Assembly (NCBI RefSeq): GCF_034521915.1
Contig: NZ_JAXHLU010000013.1
Location: 138,153 to 202,152, forward strand
Length of the DNA stretch: 64,000 nucleotides
Source: Fodinibius sp034521915
GTDB lineage: Bacteria; Bacteroidota; Rhodothermia; Balneolales; Balneolaceae
Direction of reading: 5' to 3'
Below the pieces are notes generated by a model that had not been told where the DNA came from, ran no database searches, and worked only from the letters and a program-made list of their open reading frames with translations. Positions 39,717 to 50,127 of the stretch are shown piece by piece. Numbering within the stretch: position 1 is the stretch's first letter; every line of letters starts with the position of its first letter. The position numbers and the translations under genes are program-made.

Positions 39717-41114
39717 ATGAAATATTTACAATTTTATTTATTAGGCATATTGATTGTTGCTTCAGGTTGCGACGTACTCAACCAAGATCCGCAAACTGCT
39801 ATCGCAGAAGAAGATGCCATCAGAAACGAAAAAAGTGCAGAAGCGGCTCTTAATGGCCTCTATGGGCAACTACAATCCGGTGATTATTACGGGGACAACA
39901 TTCTAATTATCAGCGATATTGCTTCGGATATTTCTCAAAGTGTAGGTACCTGGGACTTTTACCGAGAAATAGATACGTACAATACCGTTCCCGGAAATCT
40001 CGAAAACCGAAACTTATGGTCCGAAGCCTACGCTACGGTCAATCATGCCAATAACATCATTAGCCAGGTTCCTGAACTAGAAAATGTCCCTCAAGAATCG
40101 AAGGATCAGATTATTGGGGAGGCCTACTTTATTCGTGCCTTGGCTTACTTTGATCTTACCCGTACCTACGGCGGTGTTTCGGGTGTAGCAGGTACAATGG
40201 GAGTGCCTATTGTAACAGAACCCTCGCGAGCAATTGGAGAAAACAGTTACCCCTCTCGTTCCTCTATCGAGGAGTCTTATACACAAGTAGAGAACGACCT
40301 CAAGGAAGCTGAGTCCAGACTTTCTGGTTTTTCAAATCCCAATTGGGCTTCCGAAGCAGCAGCAAAAGCCTTACGGTCCCGATTATATCTTTATACAAAA
40401 GATTATGGTTTGGCAGAACAGTATGCAACAGATGTTATTGATAATTACAATTTTAGCTTAGTAGAAGACTTTCAGGATATCTTCTATAGCGAAAATACAT
40501 CAGAAGCTATTTTTGAGCTTGCCTTTAACACTACAGATCCAAGCAGTATCCGTAGTTGGTACTTCCCTTCCAGTCGTGGCGGTAGAGGTGACATTGCATT
40601 GCATACCGATTTTGTAGAAAAGGTTAAGTCACGCCCTCAAGATGAGCGAGGTGATTTAATCGGTTTTGATGCCAATATTGGGGTTTATTATCCAAGCAAA
40701 TATCAGAAAACAGGTGCTGACGACAATATTCAGATTCTGCGGCTGGCTGAAATGTACTTAAACCGTGCTGAAGCCCGCGTTCGTAAACAACCTGTAGATC
40801 TTTCTGGCGCCCTAGCTGATCTTAATGAGATACGAAACCGGGCCGGCTTGCAAGATACCGCTGGTACGGGGGTTGATACAGCACAGGAAATCCTTCGAGC
40901 TATAGAACTGGAACGAGGCATCGAATTTTTTGAAGAAGGCCATCGCTGGTACAATTTGGTACGTACTGGCAGAGCTCAGGATGTACTTAGCAATATTGAT
41001 CGCGAAAACAGCGAACCGGTCTCCCTTGATAACGCTGGTCGATTGGTCTTTCCAATCCCTTCCCGCGACATTGATGCCAATGAAAATCTGCAACAAAATG
41101 AGGCATATCGATAG
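39717..41114 (+). CDS. SusD/RagB-family nutrient-binding lipoprotein
   Basis: 465 aa from ATG at 39,717 (MKYLQFYLLGILIVASGC), with a lipobox ending at Cys; an earlier in-frame start overlapping susC is not used. TPR-like helices include AYFIRALAYFDLTRTYGGV and the C-terminal RAEARVRKQPVDLSGALADL with HRWYNLVRTGRAQDVL and the ending NENLQQNEAYR, typical SusD. It caps the SusC barrel and binds the ligand. Confidence 0.93.
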   Translation: MKYLQFYLLGILIVASGCDVLNQDPQTAIAEEDAIRNEKSAEAALNGLYGQLQSGDYYGDNILIISDIASDISQSVGTWDFYREIDTYNTVPGNLENRNLWSEAYATVNHANNIISQVPELENVPQESKDQIIGEAYFIRALAYFDLTRTYGGVSGVAGTMGVPIVTEPSRAIGENSYPSRSSIEESYTQVENDLKEAESRLSGFSNPNWASEAAAKALRSRLYLYTKDYGLAEQYATDVIDNYNFSLVEDFQDIFYSENTSEAIFELAFNTTDPSSIRSWYFPSSRGGRGDIALHTDFVEKVKSRPQDERGDLIGFDANIGVYYPSKYQKTGADDNIQILRLAEMYLNRAEARVRKQPVDLSGALADLNEIRNRAGLQDTAGTGVDTAQEILRAIELERGIEFFEEGHRWYNLVRTGRAQDVLSNIDRENSEPVSLDNAGRLVFPIPSRDIDANENLQQNEAYR

Positions 41115-41226
41115 CATATAATCATCGACAGCTCTTTACATTTTTTATCCAAAAATAGTGCTGCAATTTAAATACGTTGTTCATGTACGTATAATAATTT
41201 AAATATCAATTTAAATCACCGGTGCG

Positions 41227-44200
41227 ATGTTTACCACAAATAAACAATTACAAAAAATATGGCTGAGTTCAGCTATAGCATTTTGCCTTATTTTTGTTGG
41301 AGGCCTTATGCTTCCATTGCAAGCCCAGCCATTTGGCCACGGACTCGAAACAGACAATCCTACGTACGATCAGACCTATCTACAGGGACTTGATTATCGC
41401 AATATTGGTCCCTTTCGCGGCGGACGATCGGTCGCGGTGGCGGGTCATAAAGATGAGCCTGCTACTTACTACACCGGATTTACCGGCGGCGGCGTCTACA
41501 AAACCACTGATCGCGGAAAAACGTGGATCAATGTCTCAGACGGAAATTTTAATACCGGATCGGTAGGCGCGCTTACGGTGGCGCCATCGGATAAAAATGT
41601 AATTTATGCCGGGATGGGCGAAACTTGTATCCGTGGAAATATGTCGGCCGGGGACGGGATCTATCGCTCGGTGGACGGCGGCGACAGCTGGACCCATATT
41701 GGACTGGGCGAAACGCACTTTATTGGCGAAATAGCGGTCCACCCCGAAAATGAAGATGTAGCCTGGGTAGCTGCGCTGGGTCACGCTTTCGGCAACGAGG
41801 GCAATAAGGAACGCGGCGTTTTTAAGACAACTGACGGCGGCGAAACCTGGGAAAAAGTACTGTATCACAATGAACACACCGGAGCTGTTGATATCACGGT
41901 GGATCCCAACAATCCGCGCGTACTGTATGCTTCGCTCTGGGAGGCCTATCGCAATCCGTGGAAGATGGTAAGCGGCGGCGAAGGCAGCGGCCTCTATAAA
42001 AGTACCGACGGAGGTGAAACATGGACCAATATCTCGCAGCGTCCAGGAATGCCTAAGGGACTGATGGGCAAGATTGGTGTTACGGTTTCGCCAGTAAACT
42101 CAGATCGCGTTTGGGCCATGATCGAAAGCAACAACGGCGGCGTTTTTCGATCTGATGACGGCGGTAAAACATGGACACGCACTAACAAGGCCCGCAAGCT
42201 GCGTCAACGCGCCTGGTACTACACACATATTGAGGCCGATCCGCAGGATGAAAATACGGTGTATGTGCTAAATGTAGACTTGCACAAATCCACGGACGGC
42301 GGAGAAACGTTTAAATCCATTGATACGCCACACGGCGATCATCACGATCTGTGGATAGCGCCCGACGATAATAAGCGCATGGTGGTAGCCGACGATGGCG
42401 GCGGACAGGTTTCCGACAATGGCGGTGACAGCTGGTCATCTTACCATAAATATGCCACGGCGCAGTTTTACCACGTGATTTTGGACAACCAGTTTCCCTA
42501 CTGGATTTATGGTGCTCAACAGGACAACAGCACAGTGGCCATAAAGAGCCGTACATCCGGATATGGTATTGATGAAGATGACTGGATGCCCGTGGCCGGC
42601 GGCGAAAGCGGATATATTGCCCCGGATCCGGAAAATCCGAATGTAACATACGGCGGTAGTTATGGCGGCTATCTCAATAAGTTTAATGACTATACCAATC
42701 AAAGTGATCGTATCGACGTGTGGCCGAATAATCCCATGGGCGCCGCGGCCAAGGACATTCGCTATCGTTTTCAGTGGACGTTCCCGATCTATATCTCACC
42801 GCACGATCCCGACGTTATTTATACGACTTCGCAATTTGTGCACCGTTCTACCAATGAAGGTATGAGCTGGGATCAGATCAGTGAGGATCTCACCCGTGAT
42901 GAAGAATCAAAGCAGGGCAAATCAGGCGGCCCTATCACCCACGATGATACCAGCGTGGAATACTACAACACTATTTTTGCCTTTGCTGAGTCACCTATCG
43001 AAGAGGGCGTGCTCTGGGCTGGCTCCGACGGCGGTCTTGTGCACCTAAGCCGCGATAACGGCGACACCTGGACCGAGGTAACGCCCGAAGGCATGCCCGA
43101 GTCGATGGTAAGCATTATCGATGCCTCCCATTTTGACGCCGGAACAGCCTACATTGCGGTCAACCGCTACAAGTTTGATGACTTTCAGCCGATGCTCTAC
43201 AAAACAGACGATTACGGGCAGAGCTGGACGAAAATAACGAGCGGCATTCCCGAGAAGGACTTCACGCGCGTTATCCGAGAGGATCCCAACAAAGAAGGGC
43301 TGTTGTATGCCGGTACCGAAACCGGAGTCTATGTATCATTCAACGACGGTGAAATGTGGCAGCCCCTGCAGCTTAACCTGCCGGCCGTGCCGATCACAGA
43401 TCTTCGCGTTCACAAACGCGACAAGGACCTTGTGCTCGCTACGCAGGGACGTTCGTTCTGGGTGATGGATAACCTGAATGTACTGCACCAAATAAGTGAG
43501 GAGACCACTAGTAAACATCACCTTTACCAGCCAGAGACGACCTACAAATTTGGCGGCCCCAGCGTTAACGAACCGGGGATGACACAGGGACAAAATCCCG
43601 AGCCGGGCGTTGTAGTACACTATAATCTCGATGAGGCTATCTCCGATAAAGAAGTAAAACTTCAGTTCCTGGAATCCAACGGTGATATTATTCGCACCTA
43701 TTCCAGTGAAGAGGATATCGAAGGCAATGAAGTGAAAGAGTCGAGCGAGTTTTATGAAGAAGAGGAAAAGACGGAACCTACCGTCCTTACCACAAAGAAA
43801 GGACTCAATGAGTTTGCCTGGAATATGGAGTATCCCGGCGCTACCGACCTCGACGGCCGACAAATTTGTGGGCCGGCTCTACTGACGGACCCAAGGCAGT
43901 TCCTGGCTCCTACGAAGTTCGGCTAATTATTGAGGACGAAACGGTGATGAGTCAGCCTTTTGAGATTGTCAAAGATCCGCGCATCGAAACCACACAGGAT
44001 GATTTTGAGGCCCAGTTTGATCTGCACCAGACGATTATTTCCAAGCTAGATACGACCCATAAGACCATCAATCGCATTCGGGAGGTCCGCAGCAAGCTGG
44101 AGGATATCAAGGCGGAGTATGTGGGCAATGAGCAAGTTCAAAAACGAGCAGAGTCGATGCTGGGCACGCTCAGCGAGGTCGAAAGCGCGCTCATGCAGAC

Positions 44201-44441
44201 CAAGGCTGAGAGCTACCAAGATGTGCTGAATTACCCCATTAAGCTTAATAACAAGCTGGCCGCCCTGGCTAATACCGTTTCTACCGGCGATAACCATCCC
44301 ACCGAACAGCAGTATGCGGTGTACGAAGAGCTGGCCAATAAAGTAGATGCACAGTTCCAAAAAGTGGAACCTATTTTAAAGGGCAATATTTCTGATATGA
44401 TCCAAGAGGTAGAACAAGAAACGGTGCCGATCGAAAATTAA
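41227..44441 (+). CDS. Exported BNR/VPS10-repeat (sortilin-like) protein, frameshifted
   Basis: Signal peptide (SSAIAFCLIFVGGLMLPLQA), then a long beta-propeller region of repeated Asp-boxes such as STDGGETWTNIS and KTTDGGETWEKV, about ten in total. Near 43,870 the frame changes; the correct reading is GRQI then WAGSTDGPKAVPGSYEVRL, and a C-terminal helical part (VRSKLEDIKAEYVGNEQVQK) runs to 44,441. About 1070 aa. Such proteins are common and exported in Bacteroidota and Balneolota; the ligand is unknown. Single indel. Confidence 0.82.
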
Positions 44442-44463
44442 CCCCACGGATATAATTTATATA

Positions 44464-44494
44464 AAGCCTCACGGTTCGCCGTGGGGCTTTTTTT
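44464..44494 (+). terminator. Rho-independent terminator after the BNR protein
   Basis: AAGCCTCACGG pairs with CCGTGGGGCTT (one G-U) around TTCG, then a run of T, 23 bp after the stop. Confidence 0.9.
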
Positions 44495-44954
44495 ATTGAG
44501 CCTATATTTTAACTCTATCTTGTTCTTACCCACCAAGTAGGGGAAGAAACTCATTTACTAAAATAGCCTACTATAAGTTCCTTTTAGCTGTTACAAAGCT
44601 TCGGTCCATCAATTGAAATAAGTTCAATTAATTGTCTTAACTGGACTTAGATTGAGATATAAAATAGTGTTTCGTGGTCATCCTCCTGCACCTCCTCCAG
44701 TTCATATCATTAACCTATCCTAAACTTTGCCAAAGGAGGACTTTTAAGGATTCCAGCCCGCCAGCATAATTCTCAGCCAGTCAATCTAAAGGTTCGTTTT
44801 TTCTTGACTGAAAAAATGAACTATTTAATTTTAAGGATATTCTTCCCAGTTAGATAAGAGAAAGTATTAGTTCCTGAAAGAAATACTGAGACAAAGTCAA
44901 CTTCGCTGAAGTATCCTAGACTCAACACATTATTCAGGATCAGCTATCCAATAC
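44495..44954. other. Intergenic region, convergent genes, nothing recognised
   Basis: About 460 bp between convergent transcription units. No ORF of family character, tRNA-like fold or strong repeat was seen. Confidence 0.4.
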
Positions 44955-45878
44955 TTACTCCTCTCCTTCTCCATCATTACCAACCGGCAGTTTTACCGAG
45001 CTGCGAACATGCAGATCGCGCTGCGGGAACGGAATTTCTACCTCGTATTTGCGGAACGTGCGGACGATAGCCTGGTTTAGCTCATTTCGTATTCGGGGAT
45101 AATGCTTCACGTCCGGAATCCAGGCCCGCAGCTGCATATTCCAGGACGAATCGCCAAACTCGATCAGGTGCACTTCTGATTGGGGCGTCTGCATCACGCT
45201 CTTGTTTTGATCGGCAACCTCTTGCAGAGCCTTCAGAACTGTATCCAGATCGGAGCCATAAGCCACTCCCACATCAATATCGAGACGATAGGTGGGATCG
45301 CCGTGGGAATAATTGATTACATCTTTGGATACAAATTCGGAGTTTGGCACTATGATTAAAATATTATTAACCGTACGCACCATAGTAGCTCGAATATTGA
45401 TCTCAGTAATGTCGCCCTCAATATCACTGACTACCACACGATCGCCTACGCTAATGGGTCGTTCAAAAAGAATAATAAGTCCCGATATAAAGTTGGAAGT
45501 AATATTTTGCAGGCCAAAACCAATACCCACCGACAGGAGCCCAAAAATAACGGTCAGACTGCTGAGATTAATCCCCACAAAATTAAACGAGATTAATACC
45601 CCGATGCTGATTATGAGATATTGCGTGATTCGCGAAAGGGTATAGCTAGTGCCTGCATCTATTTTAAAGCGTTTGAAAATGCGCCTACTTAACATCCGGC
45701 GTATCCAAATACCAAACAAAACAAAGACCGTAATAAGTAACAGGAAGATCAGGATCGAAGCCACTGTTACCGGTGCTTCACTAATCGTAAATAACTTAAA
45801 ATTGAGAACTTCCTGTAAGTAACTAAAGATCTCTTCCCACGTCATTGCGACTCCATGTTCGATGAAAATGATATCCAA
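44955..45878 (-). CDS. MscS-family mechanosensitive channel
   Basis: 307 aa. Three membrane helices (for example ASILIFLLLITVFVLFGIW, then YLIISIGVLISFNFVGINLS) and the MscS pore and beta domain: LSVGIGFGLQNITSNFISGL, ILFERPISVGDRVVV and the C-terminal VPNSEFVSKDVINYSHGDPT. It opens under membrane tension to release solutes. A later in-frame ATG (MTWEEIF) would shorten the N-terminus by 11 residues. Likely single gene. Confidence 0.88.
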   Translation of the reverse strand: MDIIFIEHGVAMTWEEIFSYLQEVLNFKLFTISEAPVTVASILIFLLLITVFVLFGIWIRRMLSRRIFKRFKIDAGTSYTLSRITQYLIISIGVLISFNFVGINLSSLTVIFGLLSVGIGFGLQNITSNFISGLIILFERPISVGDRVVVSDIEGDITEINIRATMVRTVNNILIIVPNSEFVSKDVINYSHGDPTYRLDIDVGVAYGSDLDTVLKALQEVADQNKSVMQTPQSEVHLIEFGDSSWNMQLRAWIPDVKHYPRIRNELNQAIVRTFRKYEVEIPFPQRDLHVRSSVKLPVGNDGEGEE

Positions 45879-45945
45879 AATAAAAGATGCTGCCTTGAGT
45901 AGGACAGCATCCCAAAAATAGTCTATCAGAAGTTAGGGAATAATT

Positions 45946-47298
45946 CTATTCATTATCCAAATCATTTTCTGATATGATTTTTTCCCAAAGCTTGTCGCCA
46001 TCAGAGCCGTAAGTTTGGAGAATTAGTTTGCGGTTGTCCTCCCCTCCTTCAACGTGAATCATCCCAAAGTTTTGATCTTTATGTACCAGCGTACCCGCTA
46101 CGCGCTGCGGATTATTGTATTCTTCGCTTTCATCCAGCGAGCTATAACTGCCACTGGAGAGCGGTGAGGATGTAAACTCATAGATGGGATAATCGCGACC
46201 GCGGTTTGTTTTGATAAGCTCGGTAAAGTGGCGATCACCCGATACAAACATCACGCCGGGAATATCCTGCTCTTTTAAAAAGTTCATTAGTTTATCGTAT
46301 TCGGCTTTATAAGCGTAAAGCGACTCATTATCATGCATTTTGTTGGTTGCCTGGTTACCCACAACTACCAATTTAAAAGTCGCTGAGCTGCTTACCAGAC
46401 CATCCATAAGCCACTGTAACTGCGCCTGACCAAAGAAATCTTTATTTTCTCTTTTCAGTCCATTGGGCGCGCGATGGTAGCGATCATCCATAAAAAAGAA
46501 CTCCACATCGCTGTATTTATACTTGGTAAATACCCCATTTGTCCCCTCTATACCATAGCTGGGATTGGCCCAGTAGCGTTTAAAAATATTCAGCGACTCC
46601 TCTTTCATGCGGTACGAGCGATTAGAGTTGTTGGGACCATAGTCGTGATCGTCCCAAGTGGCCAAGTTAATCGCATTGGCCAACAGCGGCTGCATGGTTT
46701 GGGTATTACGCGCATCCTGATAGCGGTAGTCCATGCGCGACTTTGAGTAAAAATCGGGCTCACGGTAATAAACATTATCACCAAGCCAGAGCATCAGATC
46801 AGGATCTTGTTCGCTAATTTCAGACAGGATGCCAGTGCCCTTACCATAGCCTTCGCCAGGTCGGTCATAGGGTTTATCATTGATAAAGAGGCACGATCCC
46901 ATGGCGATAGAGAAGTTAGGAGCGCCCCGCCGATACTGCCACAGCTGCTGTGTTGTAAATTTTGTGTTGTAGGATAGCTGAACCTGCTGTCCATTCAGGT
47001 ACAGATCGTAATGGTAGGTAGTGCCGTAGCTGAGATCCTCCAACTTTATGTGAGCAGTATTGGATGCTGTTTCTTTCGTCCTTCCATTATAGGTTTGAAA
47101 GTCGCTATCGGTACCCTTTTGACGATAACGAATTTCAAAATCGGTTGGCTCAGTTGTTTGAATCCAGAGATTGGCCTCCTGCATTTCAACATAGCCTAGC
47201 ATGGGCCCGGCCTCGAGCAGTTTATTGGCCTGCTGGGCATAAACCGTTGAAATTGAAAAAAACATCACAAAACAGAACAAATAGGCAAATCGTCGCAT
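45946..47298 (-). CDS. PhoD-like exported metallophosphatase
   Basis: From ATG at 47,298 (MRRFAYLFCFVMFFSISTVY) the signal peptide is clear; an upstream in-frame start at 47,361 would place 21 residues before it. Metal motifs: MLWLGDNVYYRE, TWDDHDYGPNNSNRS, VVGNQATNK and SGDRHFTEL. This is the PhoD-like alkaline phosphatase / phospholipase D fold. It hydrolyses phosphate esters outside the cytoplasmic membrane. About 450 aa. Confidence 0.88.
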   Translation of the reverse strand: MRRFAYLFCFVMFFSISTVYAQQANKLLEAGPMLGYVEMQEANLWIQTTEPTDFEIRYRQKGTDSDFQTYNGRTKETASNTAHIKLEDLSYGTTYHYDLYLNGQQVQLSYNTKFTTQQLWQYRRGAPNFSIAMGSCLFINDKPYDRPGEGYGKGTGILSEISEQDPDLMLWLGDNVYYREPDFYSKSRMDYRYQDARNTQTMQPLLANAINLATWDDHDYGPNNSNRSYRMKEESLNIFKRYWANPSYGIEGTNGVFTKYKYSDVEFFFMDDRYHRAPNGLKRENKDFFGQAQLQWLMDGLVSSSATFKLVVVGNQATNKMHDNESLYAYKAEYDKLMNFLKEQDIPGVMFVSGDRHFTELIKTNRGRDYPIYEFTSSPLSSGSYSSLDESEEYNNPQRVAGTLVHKDQNFGMIHVEGGEDNRKLILQTYGSDGDKLWEKIISENDLDNE

Positions 47299-47469
47299 AG
47301 CAAAGATATTTTTAGGGCTTTCTTTTTGCCCTAAAGTAGTAATTGACGAGCTCTTTTTCATCAGCCTAATATTATCTGACTATTATCTTCTGATCGGAAT
47401 TGAATATACCTGCTGTTTGCGCTATTTTCATCCTCACTTACCACAACTGCTATAACCAGATATAACGTT

Positions 47470-47600
47470 ATGCGCATCATCATTTTTGGGCCGCCCGGCG
47501 CCGGCAAAGGCACGCAAGCAAATCGTATCAGCGAAGAGTTCAATATTCCGCACCTGTCCACTGGCGAAATTTTTCGCTCTGCCATCAAGAACGAAACGAT
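47470..47600 (+). CDS. adk: Adenylate kinase, truncated at the junction
   Basis: The first 43 or so codons are perfect adenylate kinase: MRIIIFGPPGAGKGTQ (P-loop), ISEEFNIPHLSTGEIFR, then SAIKNET. After that the sequence no longer matches Adk; the next codons belong to a VapC tail. The missing three quarters include the LID and NMP-binding domains, so the product cannot work. Adenylate kinase is essential, so the intact gene must exist elsewhere if this join is real. Confidence 0.9.
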
Positions 47601-47797
47601 CGCCGTGGGGGCGCCTGCCGGCGCTGCACAAGGATCCCTTCGATCGGTTGCTGGTCGCCCAGGCGCAGTCCGAGGGGGTGTTGCTGCTTACCGATGATGA
47701 GCAGGTGGCGGGGTATCCCGGGCCGATTCCAGCGGGTTTGAAACCTCCCGTTTCGGATCAAGGAAATGCCGGTGGAGCGACCGTTAGGTGTTTGTGA
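47600..47797 (+). pseudogene. VapC PIN-domain toxin, C-terminal fragment
   Basis: The segment AIAVG plus (after a one-base shift in a G run) LPALHKDPFDRLLVAQAQSE and GVLLLTDDEQVAGYPGPI is the C-terminal half of a PIN-domain toxin (DPFDRLL, then TDD metal residue). The N-terminal half and any antitoxin are missing. The fragment starts exactly where adenylate kinase stops, which marks the join. GC content and codon use change here. Confidence 0.75.
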
Positions 47798-47848
47798 TGC
47801 TGGTGATTGTGCACGGCTGGAGCAACTCCGCGACGTCGTTCGAGGGGC
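47797..47848 (+). pseudogene. Alpha/beta-hydrolase remnant interrupted by the IS
   Basis: ATG at 47,797 overlaps the VapC stop. MLVIVHGWSNSATSFEGL is a typical serine-hydrolase start (oxyanion HGWS). It is cut by the IS at 47,849 and, joined to the far flank at 51,243, would read EGLARFF and then stop, so it was already broken before insertion. Confidence 0.55.
47844..47848. repeat. Target-site duplication, left
   Basis: GGGGC immediately before the IS, repeated at 51,243-51,247 immediately after it: a 5-bp duplication as seen for IS21-family insertions. Confidence 0.7.
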
Positions 47849-47885
47849 TGTATGTGCCGACAAGAACCCGCGGTTATTTGCCGCG
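47849..47885. repeat. IS left terminal inverted repeat
   Basis: Starts TGTATGTGCCG and contains the core TATTTGCCGCG; pairs with the right end. Confidence 0.75.
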
Positions 47886-48151
47886 ACTCCCTATCAGAAG
47901 AAGTTCTTCATAGCAGTCCATGTAGCCGATTGAGTGGGTGAAACGGGGTTTGCCCGGAGCCGGAATCGCTTTAATCGGGTGACAGACCTTGGGAATCTTG
48001 CTAAGACAGGGGGGCCGAGGAGACAGGCGTAACGCCAGCTAAGATTTGACACTCGACACTGGCGCTACGCCCCAAACCGTGCTTTCGCACAGCCGTGTCA
48101 GTATCGCACCAGACGCGGTTTTTATCCAGCCCTCATCGGCCTTTCGTGCCG

Positions 48152-48577
48152 ATGAACGCCAGCGCTCGTCTTTACCACTGTACCCGCTGCCATTGTCAGG
48201 TCTTTATCTGTCGGCGCTGCGACCGGGGGAATGTCTATTGCGCAGACGCCTGTGCCGCCGACGCCCGCAGTGCCTCACTACGCCGGGCGGGATCGCGTTA
48301 CCGTCGCACCCGCCAAGGTCGTGTGACCAACGCCGCTCGCCAACAGCGGTTCCGGGACCGGCGAAAAGAAAAAGTAACGCATCAGGGTTCCCCGCTGCCG
48401 GTCGCGCTTGCTCTACTGCTGTTCGCATTAAAACCACCGGAAAGTCCTCAGGAATACGCGCCCAGTAAAGACCCTGCCGTCATTCGTTGCCGGTTTTGTG
48501 GTCGTGAATGCGAACCTTACTTGAGACGGGATTTTCTGCCACCTTTTGAGCGCGCTCGATGGTCACCACCGCCGTGA
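48152..48577 (+). CDS. IS-borne Cys-rich accessory protein
   Basis: About 141 aa from ATG at 48,152 (MNASARLYHCTRCHCQVFIC); a longer frame begins at 48,095. CTRCHCQVFICRRC with DRGNVYCADAC suggests one or two zinc-binding sites, followed by a very basic stretch (RYRRTRQGRVTNAARQQRFR) and a second Cys pair CRFCGREC. It may bind DNA or RNA; its 3' end overlaps istA by 19 bp. I have no family name for it, though similar small ORFs occur beside IS21 transposases. Confidence 0.5.
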   Translation: MNASARLYHCTRCHCQVFICRRCDRGNVYCADACAADARSASLRRAGSRYRRTRQGRVTNAARQQRFRDRRKEKVTHQGSPLPVALALLLFALKPPESPQEYAPSKDPAVIRCRFCGRECEPYLRRDFLPPFERARWSPPP

Positions 48578-50127
48578 GGGCGCAGCCCCCGAGCAGGAGA
48601 CCGCTATTGACTATCGATAAAGCCCTGGAAGCGAAGATTCTTCGCTATCACTTCGTGGAACAGTGGGGCGTGAACACCATTGCCCGACAACTGGGTATTC
48701 ACCATTCTGCCGTTGACCGAGTGCTTTGTCAGGCCGGTTTGCCCAAGGCCGAGCGCAGCCGCCGGGCGTCGATCGTCGACCCCTATCACCCGATGATCAT
48801 CGAGACGCTCGCCCAGTATCCGCGGCTCACCGCCGCGCGCCTGTATGCCATGGCTCAGGCGCGTGGCTACAGCGGCGGTGCGAGCCAGTTCCGGGCGCAT
48901 GTCGCGCAACTGCGTCCGCGCAAGCCCAGCGAGGCGTATCTGCGCCTGAAGACGCTCGCCGCAGAGCAAGGACAAATTGACTGGGGACACTTCGGTCACG
49001 TACACATCGGCCGGGCGAAGCGCCCCCTAATGGCCTTCGTGATGGTGTTGAGCTGGAGCCGGCAGATCTTCCTGCGCTTCTATCTCAACGCGCGCATGGA
49101 CAACTTCCTGCGCGGTCATGTGGCGGCATTCAACGCCTGTGCCGGCGTGCCCAGGGTACTGCTGTACGATAATTTACGCTCCGCGGTGCTCGAGCGACAG
49201 GGGGAGGCGATCCGCTTTCATCCCACCCTGTTGGCCCTGTCGGCGCACTATCGCTTCGAACCGCGTCCGGTGGCGCCGGCGCGGGGTAATGAAAAAGGCC
49301 GTGTCGAGCGGGCGATCCGCTATATCCGCGACAGTTTCTTTGCCGGGCGCCACTGGTCAGATATCGACGACCTGAATGCGCAAGCCGACGCCTGGTGCGC
49401 CGGGTTCAGTGCCAACCGCCCCTGTCCACAAGATCCGAGCATCACCGTGCGCGAGGCCTTCGAGCGTGAGCGCAGGCACTTGATCGGATTGCCGGACAAT
49501 CCCTATCCGTGCGACGAGCGCCTCGAAGTGCGGGTCGGCAAGACCCCCTACCTGCGCTTTGATCTCAATGACTACAGCGTGCCGCACACCCAGGTACGAC
49601 GCGCCTTGACGGTGCTGGCCTCGCTGGATCAGGTGCGGGTGCTCGCGGGCACTGAGGTGATCGCCGAACATCCCCGCGCCTATGGCAAGGGCGAGCAGAT
49701 CGAAGACCCCGTCCACCTCGAAGCGCTGGTCAACGCCAAACGCGCCGCGCGTCATCATCGCGGCCAGGATCGACTGGCACAGGCCGCCCCGGCCAGTGGG
49801 GCGCTGTTACAACAGGCCGCACACCGCGGCACCCCGTTGTCGCGTGCCACCGCCGAGCTGGTGCAACTGCTCGATGACTACGGCGCGGGCGAGCTCGAGC
49901 AGGCCATTGCCGAGGCGCTCGACAACGATGTCCCCCATCCCAGCGGCGTGCGCCAAGTACTCGAACGCCGCCGCGAGCAACGCGATCGACAACCACCGAT
50001 CACCCTGACGCTGCCCGACAACGATAAGGCGCGCAACATCGTTGTGCGGGCGCCTTCGCTGGCGCTGTATGACCAGCTCAACCCCGATACGGATATCGAT
50101 GATGACCACAAAGCGGAGAAAAACTGA
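48559..50127 (+). CDS. istA: IS21-family transposase IstA
   Basis: 522 aa. N-terminal helix-turn-helix (WGVNTIARQLGIHHSAVDRV), DDE catalytic core with QIDWG, LLYDNLRSAV and the Glu in ARGNEKGRVERAIR, then a C-terminal beta-barrel-like part (HPRAYGKGEQ) as in IS21 transposases. It cuts and joins the IS ends and works with IstB. Stops at TGA overlapping the istB start (TGATG), typical coupled translation. Confidence 0.95.
   Translation: MVTTAVRAQPPSRRPLLTIDKALEAKILRYHFVEQWGVNTIARQLGIHHSAVDRVLCQAGLPKAERSRRASIVDPYHPMIIETLAQYPRLTAARLYAMAQARGYSGGASQFRAHVAQLRPRKPSEAYLRLKTLAAEQGQIDWGHFGHVHIGRAKRPLMAFVMVLSWSRQIFLRFYLNARMDNFLRGHVAAFNACAGVPRVLLYDNLRSAVLERQGEAIRFHPTLLALSAHYRFEPRPVAPARGNEKGRVERAIRYIRDSFFAGRHWSDIDDLNAQADAWCAGFSANRPCPQDPSITVREAFERERRHLIGLPDNPYPCDERLEVRVGKTPYLRFDLNDYSVPHTQVRRALTVLASLDQVRVLAGTEVIAEHPRAYGKGEQIEDPVHLEALVNAKRAARHHRGQDRLAQAAPASGALLQQAAHRGTPLSRATAELVQLLDDYGAGELEQAIAEALDNDVPHPSGVRQVLERRREQRDRQPPITLTLPDNDKARNIVVRAPSLALYDQLNPDTDIDDDHKAEKN

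Noticed and set aside
43336..43863. Reverse ORF of 175 codons opposite the BNR protein
   Set aside because: Shadow of Asp-box repeats on the coding strand.
48046..48468. ORF of 140 codons overlapping the Cys-rich IS ORF
   Set aside because: It is in another frame of the same DNA; the Cys-spaced frame is the more credible protein.
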